From Liolophura sinensis (taxonomy: Eukaryota; Mollusca; Polyplacophora; Chitonida; Chitonidae), in NCBI RefSeq assembly GCF_032854445.1, contig NC_088305.1:20261717-20325716 (forward strand): a stretch of DNA of 64,000 bases, given 5' to 3'. Below, piece by piece: positions 62,701-64,000 of this stretch; position 1 is the stretch's first letter; each line of letters opens with the position of its first letter. A program made the translations under genes and the position numbers. Below the pieces are notes generated by a model. It was not told where the DNA came from and ran no database searches. It saw only the letters and a program-made list of their open reading frames with translations.

Positions 62701-63735
62701 ATCATGCTCTGGCCTCAACAGGTGTTGACTTTTATGATTGAAAATCTCTGTATAAAAGACTTGTGACGTCGGTCTCCAGCACCTTGCCATCAATGTTGAA
62801 AACTGCCGGCTGCGTGTGCGGCACAGTACAGAAAACACATCATGTTTACATGAACCAATGTCAACACTGATTTCATGTCACGTTCTCACTAACCACCGCC
62901 TTTTGTTCAAAGTGTCTGCGGTAGATCCAGCTGGCAGCCTACTTAAAGCAGAGCCTTAATACAAATACTGAACATGCAACCTGGCTTCACTAGTATGCCA
63001 AGTACTCAACACTTCACTAGCTAGGACATGTAAAACAGTTTCATCAACTAAAAGACCTGTGCACAATATAACTTTTGTGGCAAACACTTGGCATAAGAAA
63101 TGACTATGCAGCACAAATTTTCGCACAAAGCAGACAAACCTATGCACTTACTGATGTATGTTAAACACATATTTATAATGTTTGATTACCCCTAATATAT
63201 GCGCACTATCAACAAATACTGAATTTGATCTGATATTTTTTCCTTAACTAACTTACTCATTTTACCAGATTCTGAGAGTTCTACTAATTTTAGGGAGATG
63301 TTTGAAGTTTATTTGGAAGGTAGAATAATATGCTACTGGAAAAATGTAGGAGTTGGCACCAAAAATAATATTTTATGACCTTTATTTAGCTCTGATAATG
63401 TACATTTTGGGCAAAGTTTTAGGGCAAACCAGTACGTAAATATACATATGTGTGTATACAAATCTGATTACCTGTAACATGGTGTCAATTACCCAGGTCA
63501 CGGAGGCCACGGATTCATCCGCCTTGGTTGTTGTCACCCTAGGTGGGATCGTGGACATCTGCTCGCCTGAGGATGTGCGGACGAGGCTGGATGCTGCCAT
63601 GATGTTGGAGCTGACATCGACGATGTAGCGCAGCGGGTCCAAGCGGCCATGGTTTTGGTTTTTGTAGATGACCTGTGCCTCGGTGGCGATCTTCTGCAAG
63701 AGCTGAGTCGCCTCGCCTACGCATCTCTTGTCCAG
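29600..63735 (-). CDS. Polycystin-1-like (PKD1/PKD1L/PKDREJ family) gene, 3' portion, 33 exons, 5' incomplete
   Basis: Large multi-pass membrane protein of the polycystin-1 family. Relatives act as adhesion-GPCR-like receptors or channel subunits, often paired with PKD2-type subunits in cilia, sperm or sensory cells. Joining 33 exons with GT-AG borders gives 5736 nt, 1911 codons and a stop without a frame break. Visible order (residues of this partial protein): GAIN region 1-410 ending in a GPS motif near 355-395; TM1 near 412-435; PLAT 460-585; conserved FTRVQR segment and TM2 near 615-640; TM3 near 655-680; Ser-rich loop 685-805; TM4 and TM5 815-890; basic loop; S1 968-985; TOP domain 1000-1190; S2-S6 with pore loop 1200-1435; cytosolic tail to 1911. 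The REJ or lectin part must lie beyond 64000. Which paralogue it is (PKD1, PKD1L2 or PKDREJ type) cannot be settled from this part. The family assignment is secure; the physiological role is inference. Confidence 0.95.
30916..31109 (-). CDS. PKD1-like exon 32: C-terminal tail
   Basis: 194 nt, acceptor cttgtcag, donor GGCCAA|gtaag. Continues the helix (SHLELEIFRRLQMQREQRLR), then a Ser/Gly-rich linker SSSSGGSLSLP. Confidence 0.91.
31454..31602 (-). CDS. PKD1-like exon 31: C-tail coiled coil
   Basis: 149 nt, acceptor tccgtcag, donor AGCTCAG|gtcagt. Encodes ERFEQRIQKIEENLYSQEPY and KLDSIGADVLSHEREKQLR, charged heptads consistent with a coiled coil of the kind polycystin tails use for partner binding. 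Confidence 0.92.
32047..32214 (-). CDS. PKD1-like exon 30: C-terminal tail
   Basis: 168 nt, phase 0/0, acceptor cctttctag, donor TCGGAG|gtacgt. Encodes MAEIEYQVDELLFRMNAISG, a heptad-like helix, then an acidic segment ending GISSGESSE. Confidence 0.92.
32462..32683. mobile_element. MITE-like element, long imperfect TIRs, in intron 29
   Basis: ggggcagattccacaaaacc...agtcaaaattt at the left pairs imperfectly over ~43 bp with the reverse complement of the right end (aaattttggcttaagtcaga...atggcacc). Ends 60 bases from exon 29. Confidence 0.6.
32743..32904 (-). CDS. PKD1-like exon 29: end of S6 and proximal C-tail
   Basis: 162 nt, phase 0/0, acceptor cccttcag, donor CCCCCG|gtaaga. Completes S6 (IVAVLSYQY), then FFWERFLLWAGIKRPPPEDEPESD, a proline/acidic cytosolic stretch. 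Confidence 0.93.
33324..33545 (-). CDS. PKD1-like exon 28: S5 and pore loop
   Basis: 222 nt, phase 0/0, acceptor cccaacag, donor TGTTAC|gtaag. Encodes S5 (AMFLVFLLAYTSLGYAAFG), pore helix SFRDFWVGMETMAGLLIG, turret CYNIPEF and the start of S6. The acidic filter residue of PKD2 (LGD) has no counterpart here. Confidence 0.95.
33892..34131 (-). mobile_element. SINE family A, near full-length, in intron 27
   Basis: ttatttatttacttgattag tail, core, and part of the tRNA head (gcgaccccatttgctcctggg). An internal duplication of the cgcag-cttgctgacag / cgcaggttactggcag segment is visible at 33995-34040. Confidence 0.85.
34284..34418 (-). CDS. PKD1-like exon 27: S4
   Basis: 135 nt, phase 0/0, acceptor tttgccag, donor TTCTCA|gtaag. 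S4 is VGFLLAVVTVKFLYLLRY, with basic residues K, R, K and R, then the S4-S5 linker TFSNLGNFYKRAYREL. Confidence 0.95.
34717..34872 (-). mobile_element. SINE family A, 5'-truncated, with target duplication
   Basis: (ttta)n tail, gattggtgttttactcaag core, ending acgtacggccggagaag. Flanked by ttttacttttta-type direct repeats at about 34705-34717 and 34873-34884. Confidence 0.88.
34925..35150. mobile_element. Intronic MITE-like family F, copy 1
   Basis: Shares ctgaaacattctgagagaac...gacacaaacaaatcatt...taaattccactgg...ttgaaaagtttt with the other copies. Ends within ten bases of the exon 26 donor. Confidence 0.75.
35159..35299 (-). CDS. PKD1-like exon 26: S3
   Basis: 141 nt, phase 0/0, acceptor tgtttcag, donor GATGAG|gtgggt. 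Encodes S3 (VVFSLMALAYIGCYIYRVV) and the acidic loop YYEEFVDISTLAQWDE. A MITE-like repeat ends next to the donor. Confidence 0.95.
35374..35442 (-). mobile_element. SINE family A tail fragment
   Basis: tttatttatttatttaattc then gtgttttacgccacactcaagaatatttcac. Confidence 0.75.
35642..35743 (-). CDS. PKD1-like exon 25: S2 and S2-S3 linker
   Basis: 102 nt, phase 0/0, acceptor gtgttcag, donor GTGGAT|gtaag. Encodes LFFIAMVLYSVSTVMAEMI then HKYFTNPWSAVD, matching the polycystin Y-F-x-x-x-W-N-x-x-D linker. Confidence 0.95.
35786..35841. repeat. (AT)n microsatellite
   Basis: About 27 near-perfect AT units in the intron between exons 25 and 24. Confidence 0.95.
35895..36078. mobile_element. Intronic MITE-like family F, copy 2
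   Basis: gtggagaaataacttaaaag...ttttatgaagcttgcatctt...aaattccactg...ttgaaaaggctgaagattta; the left end is diverged. Confidence 0.75.
36438..36558 (-). CDS. PKD1-like exon 24: end of TOP domain and start of S2
   Basis: 121 nt, acceptor gtttacag, donor GCAGAG|gtgagt. The frame fixed by both junctions gives VTLLLETPSTGGAFP...YKYISVWDNMVLAAE; another frame is open for 98 aa but lacks homology. A ~20-bp tandem repeat adjoins the acceptor. Confidence 0.95.
36567..36645. repeat. ~20-bp tandem repeat next to exon 24 acceptor
   Basis: Three to four copies of gtacaacaatttttaacaa starting about 10 bases beyond the exon. Confidence 0.88.
36952..37065 (-). CDS. PKD1-like exon 23: TOP domain, C-terminal part
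   Basis: 114 nt, acceptor accttcag, donor TTCAC|gtgagt. Encodes LEELRANDWLDIRTRAVVVE, which fits the conserved W-(I/L)-D-x-x-T-R-A-x-x-x-E-F block immediately before S2. Confidence 0.97.
37288..37440. mobile_element. Intronic MITE-like family F, copy 3, truncated
   Basis: tttcaaccttttcaataaac...gaaacactctgagaggac...ttttatgaagcttgcataag...cataataattgta; the right end is missing. Confidence 0.75.
37535..37612. repeat. Intronic hairpin
   Basis: tttttgtcagaggttcttaa pairs with ttaagagcctctgacaaaaa across a 12-base loop; weaker pairing extends outwards. Confidence 0.85.
37759..38015 (-). CDS. PKD1-like exon 22: TOP domain core
   Basis: 257 nt, phase 0 in, acceptor acatttcag, donor GAACAG|gtatg. 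Encodes VIGQVHVRQLRV, two Cys spaced as in polycystins (C...TC), W-R-H-S-F and DSSGYVVKL, matching the R-x-R-Q-x-R and G-Y-V signature of the domain. Confidence 0.96.
38050..38145 (-). mobile_element. Diverged SINE A fragment
   Basis: tcatttatttattaaacatc ... tactgtactaaatatttttttcacttactggcc..., a decayed core. Confidence 0.5.
38332..39021. mobile_element. Non-autonomous piggyBac-like element with TTAA flanks
   Basis: TTAA at 38332-38335 and 39018-39021; TIRs ctctttcgctac / gtagcaaatgag. A subterminal inverted pair follows: cagcccagccatacccc...cttggtccccgcaag against cctgcggggaccaag...ctagggctg. The interior (about 38600-38800, plus strand) carries a decayed acidic N-terminal transposase-like frame reading DDDFEGFTNKDI, stop, then SDIEESSDEEELTLGQLRS. 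No catalytic domain remains. Lies in intron 21 of the PKD1-like gene, opposite strand. Confidence 0.85.
39091..39217 (-). CDS. PKD1-like exon 21: TOP/polycystin-mucolipin domain, start
   Basis: 127 nt, acceptor attttcag, donor CACCAG|gtaaaa. Encodes FATIKTVTDWWSWSQ...LLDGLF, the conserved 'W-x-W ... L-x-x-L' opening of the extracellular TOP domain. A piggyBac-like element ends 70 bases into the downstream intron. Confidence 0.94.
39671..39796. repeat. Long intronic hairpin, 53-bp arms
   Basis: tacatcatgactcagtgacaggata...aatcctca pairs with its downstream complement with 48 of 53 matches and an 18-base loop. Confidence 0.92.
40173..40283 (-). CDS. PKD1-like exon 20: S1 (TM6)
   Basis: 111 nt. 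Two acceptors two bases apart are possible (tgacag and tgacagag); only the first (exon start 40283) keeps frame and gives Q-DYWQFLVFFIVLATMAYG, the S1 helix and family motif AYG. Donor TGTCAG|gtatg. Confidence 0.93.
40507..40625 (-). CDS. PKD1-like exon 19: basic cytosolic loop before S1
   Basis: 119 nt, acceptor acctgcag before GGCGTGGTG, donor CCTACA|gtaagt. Encodes RSRYLRFARPP...EARKKIMKEKKAYAVLQ, strongly basic like the pre-S1 linker of polycystins. Confidence 0.93.
40680..40790 (-). mobile_element. SINE family A, truncated
   Basis: ggagttttatgctgtactaaatgatatttcac...gcagagcctggggggaaaccc, in intron 18. Confidence 0.85.
41299..41451 (-). CDS. PKD1-like exon 18: TM5, second part and Cys-containing loop
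   Basis: 153 nt, phase 0/0, acceptor tccctcag, donor GAGCGG|gtgagt. Completes TM5 (ILIVTVYMSI), then a charged loop with a CVYCEEC cluster before TM6. Confidence 0.92.
41601..42080. repeat. 60-bp minisatellite, eight copies, in intron 17
   Basis: Unit ggtactttaccaatggcctg acacgaggac... tgtctctgca, exactly 60 bp. Both strands stay open because 60 is divisible by three; the ~100-176 codon frames are artefacts. The array ends 33 bases from exon 17. Confidence 0.96.
42113..42197 (-). CDS. PKD1-like exon 17: TM5, first part
   Basis: 85 nt, acceptor gatatttcag, donor ATTCCTG|gtgagt. Encodes FGKTKSTRWLQSFYFSF..., matching the conserved FGK-x-x-x-x-W-L segment of polycystin-1 proteins. A 60-bp minisatellite begins about 30 bases into the downstream intron. 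Confidence 0.93.
42448..42640. mobile_element. Intronic MITE-like family F, copy 4
   Basis: taatcttttcaacccgtttg...aaacattctgagagaactaa...taaattccacggcaaaaagtgc...ggttgaaaaggttgaagattta; the ends are complementary (cttttcaacc / ggttgaaaag). Confidence 0.8.
42770..42895. repeat. 17-bp minisatellite abutting exon 16 donor
   Basis: About seven copies of atcagtgggtgaaatca; one unit reads cagcgggt, one cagcaggt. Confidence 0.95.
42899..43016 (-). CDS. PKD1-like exon 16: TM4
   Basis: 118 nt, acceptor tttcctcag, donor GATTCAG|gtaag. In the frame fixed by the junctions it encodes CCRYLAWTLAVLIIVGCSVV...MYGF, a TM helix ending in the family motif YGF. A 17-bp intronic minisatellite starts within about ten bases of the donor. 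Confidence 0.93.
43150..43330 (-). mobile_element. Diverged SINE
   Basis: Tail ttattcatgtacttattcctctgattgc, caacgcaatactcaac, ggaggaaactgg, then gacaagttactgacaaactc...gacgtgcagatatgtg, a variant 3' part also seen near 11150 and 20230. Confidence 0.55.
43582..43707 (-). CDS. PKD1-like exon 15: cytosolic loop, end
   Basis: 126 nt, acceptor ctgtacag, donor AAACAA|gtaagt. The frame is fixed by both junctions and gives ETLEQASSGFEDC...SNKGSQT. The longest ORF here (102 aa, other strand) and the competing minus frame do not join the flanking exons. Confidence 0.82.
44262..44502 (-). CDS. PKD1-like exon 14: cytosolic loop
   Basis: 241 nt, acceptor actacag before GTAGACAAC, donor AGAAAA|gtgagt. 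Encodes residues 685-764, a hydrophilic segment containing SLLNWQSIQEWAQKQW and a Ser-rich SEVSSSESVKSSP stretch; likely cytosolic between TM3 and TM4. Confidence 0.88.
44633..44945 (-). mobile_element. Diverged SINE interrupted by a MITE
   Basis: 44633-44737 (ttttatttattgatttttttt...catactgaaggatttgtcac...gaggaaacac) and 44879-44945 (taaaccactgacttctggac...acatgcgac) align with the two halves of 43150-43330. Confidence 0.55.
44738..44878. mobile_element. Short MITE-like element, nested
   Basis: ggacccagcttcacaaagcggcgta...gtatgtcactatta...tacatgtacgacctc...ttagcccc; related to 57207-57325. Confidence 0.7.
44994..45113 (-). CDS. PKD1-like exon 13: TM3
   Basis: 120 nt, phase 0/0, acceptor tctcctcag, donor AGCAAG|gtgagt. 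Hydrophobic span VVVGAIITAIVLPINLFLVF ends in the basic stop FRRSK. Confidence 0.94.
45594..45767 (-). CDS. PKD1-like exon 12: first cytosolic loop and TM2
   Basis: 174 nt, phase 0/0, acceptor tgtatacag, donor GAGCAG|gtgagt. Carries the family signature LHLWASVV...P-S-x-S-x-FTRVQRLTCC followed by hydrophobic TM2 (FSLLMSYMCLNAMWY). Confidence 0.96.
46036..46142 (-). CDS. PKD1-like exon 11: end of PLAT domain
   Basis: 107 nt, acceptor gtttttgtag, donor AAGAAG|gtaaat. Encodes NTYYFICEKWLAVEEDEG, the terminal PLAT strand with its Cys-x-x-Trp-Leu-Ala motif. Confidence 0.94.
46817..46926 (-). CDS. PKD1-like exon 10: PLAT/LH2 domain core
   Basis: 110 nt, acceptor gttatttcag before GCTGCCTGAT, donor CTGTG|gtaagt. 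Encodes LPDNIGRIWKVQLWHNNSG...SWYLSRVVI, the most conserved PLAT block. The first six exon bases and the acceptor are part of a ~52-bp tandem repeat that extends into the upstream intron. Confidence 0.95.
46921..47135. repeat. 52-bp tandem repeat overlapping exon 10 acceptor
   Basis: Four units (starts 46921, 46973, 47025, 47082) of ggcagcctgaaataacacaa... On the minus strand each unit ends ttatttcag|GCTGCC, the same bases as the true exon 10 acceptor and first six coding bases. Confidence 0.93.
47500..47609 (-). CDS. PKD1-like exon 9: PLAT/LH2 domain
   Basis: 110 nt, acceptor ctaaacag, donor ATCATGAC|gtgagt. Encodes ISVILHGEDGMSETREL, matching the PLAT pattern of a strand, an HGxxG turn and S-x-x-R-x-L. 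The AC|G codon joins exon 10. Confidence 0.95.
47848..48063. mobile_element. Intronic MITE-like family F, copy 5, most complete
   Basis: cttcttcaaccttttcaacc ... ttgcaaaaggttgaagattt; imperfect TIRs of ~18 bp. The interior shares gaaacattctgagagaat, tgaagcttgca and gaattccactgg with the other copies. Confidence 0.82.
48412..48619 (-). CDS. PKD1-like exon 8: TM1 and start of PLAT domain
   Basis: 208 nt, acceptor atatttcag, donor GCTAAG|gtaaac. A ~20-residue hydrophobic span (FAWIAALLVVYVIAVLF) is followed by basic residues CRRIDL, then YEITLETGFRKGAGTTAK, the first PLAT strand. Phase 1 in, 0 out. Confidence 0.95.
48845..49222. mobile_element. MITE-like element with 167-bp internal tandem duplication
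   Basis: The segment beginning ggggtcgatttcacaaaacc recurs from 49012, a 167-bp period. The right end ttaaaattttgac...gagtcaatcccc is an imperfect reverse complement of the left end. Confidence 0.75.
49331..49414 (-). CDS. PKD1-like exon 7: GPS cleavage site
   Basis: 84 nt, acceptor cattacag, donor TTTGA|gtgagt. Begins CNHMTMFG, giving the GPS C-x-C-N-H-x-T-x-F-G. The cleaved position in the family is usually His-Leu|Ser/Thr; here it is His-Met-Thr. A short linker to TM1 follows. Confidence 0.93.
49815..50150 (-). mobile_element. SINE family B, near full-length, in intron 6
   Basis: gagtgagtgctatgggtttaacgtcgtac... through cccaggactgatcctggatttac; the same body as 27118-27475, truncated in the tRNA head. 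Confidence 0.9.
50328..50526 (-). CDS. PKD1-like exon 6: GAIN C-terminal part and first half of GPS motif
   Basis: 199 nt, acceptor gttttcacag, donor GTCTGTCT|gtgagt. Encodes residues 314-379 with the hallmarks of a GPS: FWD...W followed by GC and then VC-L-C split across the next junction. The Trp and Cys positions match the conserved disulphide framework of GPS motifs. Confidence 0.93.
50757..50792. repeat. (TA)n microsatellite
   Basis: tatatatacatatatatata run in intron 5. Confidence 0.9.
51056..51156 (-). CDS. PKD1-like exon 5: GAIN domain
   Basis: 101 nt, acceptor gttgttgtag before GTGTGGTGC, donor AAATG|gtaag. Encodes CGAPPTPDLYLLKRE... and is preceded by the largest intron in the window (5282 bp). 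A CAA trinucleotide run lies at the acceptor tract. Confidence 0.88.
51255..51361 (+). mobile_element. SINE A 3' fragment with (aaatc)n tail
   Basis: ccaccacaatgctggctgtcgtcatacaggtgaaacagtcttgagtacgg then five to six aaatc units, a tail type different from the (aaat)n of other copies. Confidence 0.75.
51454..51562 (-). mobile_element. SINE family B fragment
   Basis: gagtgagagagtgcttgagg...cagtcatatgacgatgaagg...gtgcctccttgttgcaagacgg; only the tail-side third. Confidence 0.85.
52365..52665. repeat. 21-bp degenerate tandem repeat
   Basis: aagtggtacaggtacaagac + a, about nine copies in two clusters; gives Cys/Thr/Leu repeat frames on the minus strand. Confidence 0.88.
53560..53850. repeat. 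~28-bp degenerate tandem repeat
   Basis: Around cagagaatcttcgaacaact + gaatcatt, about nine copies with variable length. Confidence 0.85.
56439..56593 (-). CDS. PKD1-like exon 4: GAIN domain
   Basis: 155 nt, acceptor gcttccag before AAGGAACC, donor CATTCG|gtaaga. Encodes residues 229-279, including CSHTLNKWQ and the beta strand HIQVELVPV. The split CG|G codon joins exon 5 in frame. Two other long frames across it are shadows. Confidence 0.9.
56594..60803 (-). other. Intron 3
   Basis: 4210 bp. Apart from the MITE at 57207-57325 and scattered A/T runs I see no gene on either strand; frames at 57528-58226 have no family resemblance. Confidence 0.6.
57207..57325. mobile_element. 119-bp MITE-like element
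   Basis: Ends gggcccagtttcac / catgaaagtgggccc form TIRs. The interior tcgtacgtttgttgtacgat is palindromic. Confidence 0.75.
60804..60920 (-). CDS. PKD1-like exon 3: GAIN domain
   Basis: 117 nt, phase 0/0, acceptor cttgttcag before GTAAACTCC, donor CCAGAG|gtgagt. Encodes residues 190-228 (VTSLKVMDCHGEE...), beta strands of the GAIN core. Confidence 0.88.
61188..61490 (-). CDS. PKD1-like exon 2: GAIN domain
   Basis: 303 nt, phase 0/0, acceptor ttgttcag before GGCCAG, donor CAG|gtatt. Encodes residues 89-189, with the beta-rich pattern expected in GAIN (e.g. YISVFANRYG). The downstream exon continues in frame. Confidence 0.88.
61491..63471 (-). other. Intron 1 of those visible
   Basis: About 2 kb without a recognised repeat or frame. 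Confidence 0.6.
63472..63735 (-). CDS. PKD1-like exon 1 of those visible: GAIN domain, N-terminal part
   Basis: 264 nt, phase 0 in and out, acceptor ...ccaatag before CTGGACAAG and donor CAG|gtaatc. Encodes residues 1-88, an amphipathic helical stretch (LLQKIATEAQVIY) followed by a Ser/Thr-rich segment, as in the helical subdomain of GAIN regions. No further exon is recognisable from 63736 to the window end, so the upstream exons lie outside. Confidence 0.85.
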
Positions 63736-63901
63736 CTATTGGTAGAGAACAGCAAAAGTCAACATTCCGTTTACAGACTCCAGTCCTGATGCCAAGCATG
63801 AAAAAGGTACTGGCACAATGGTGTACACTAGAGAAGTGTGTACATGTACAATGCGGAACAAATGCTGGGCTGGTTTCACTATATACACTGACTGAAAATG
63901 A

Positions 63902-64000
63902 GTCTGGCCATTGAAGACAGGGTGCATTATCTCTACTCTAAACCCATGCTAGCCAAGATGAGCATGGCCATTGGAGACAGGGTGCATTATCTCTACTCTA
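63902..64000. repeat. 60-bp tandem duplication at window end
   Basis: tggccattgaagacagggtg...ctctactcta recurs 60 bp later with one change; the array may continue past the window. Confidence 0.85.

Noticed and set aside
63539-63914. Frames overlapping exon 1 on both strands
   Set aside because: Shadows of the true exon frame; the minus frame starting at 63799 crosses the acceptor.

Overview
The window is eukaryotic, almost certainly from a marine lophotrochozoan and most likely a mollusc. It has no operons or ribosome binding sites, its coding sequence is split by GT-AG introns, and it carries many tRNA-derived SINEs. The commonest SINE has the core 'acgccgtactcaagaatat', which I recognise from molluscan and related genomes. 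The species is not determined.

The only gene I can support is on the minus strand, from 63735 down to 29600. It is the 3' part of a polycystin-1 (PKD1/PKD1-like/PKDREJ) family gene. I resolved 33 coding exons by GT-AG borders and reading-frame continuity. They total 5736 nt, giving 1911 codons plus a stop with no frame break. Reading 5' to 3', the product contains a GAIN domain, a GPS autoproteolysis motif, TM1, a PLAT/LH2 domain, TM2-TM5 with cytosolic loops, the six-helix polycystin channel module (S1, extracellular TOP domain, S2-S6 with pore loop), and a C-terminal tail of about 450 residues with a predicted coiled coil and a polybasic/Ser-rich end. The 5' part (expected REJ/Ig-like/lectin regions, signal peptide, promoter) lies beyond position 64000.

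Positions 1-29599 hold no gene I can defend. They lie downstream of the PKD1-like gene and are a repeat landscape. Tandem arrays occur at 2.46-3.3 kb (54 bp), 10.83-11.1 kb (52 bp), 12.3-12.5 kb (54 bp), 13.84-16.45 kb (27 bp, with SINE fragments co-amplified inside), 18.8-18.97 kb (~38 bp), 18.98-19.41 kb (23 bp), 20.68-21.06 kb (36 bp) and 24.9-25.19 kb. There are at least three tRNA-SINE families (called A, B and C here), two clear nested SINE insertions, a ~860-bp foldback element at 8.8-9.6 kb, and a 232-bp MITE with 4-bp target duplications at 22.56 kb.

The introns are also repeat-rich. They hold a ~690-bp piggyBac-type non-autonomous element flanked by TTAA, five copies of a ~200-bp MITE-like family, long hairpins, and minisatellites that abut or overlap splice sites (exons 10, 16, 17 and 24). 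The long ORFs in the 27-, 36-, 54- and 60-bp arrays arise because the period is a multiple of three; they are not called as genes.

The most noteworthy points are: the unusual PKD1-like protein (GPS reading His-Met-Thr, no acidic residue in the pore-filter position, long polybasic tail), the repeat-duplicated splice acceptor at exon 10, the higher-order 27-bp/SINE array, the foldback element and the TTAA-flanked piggyBac derivative.
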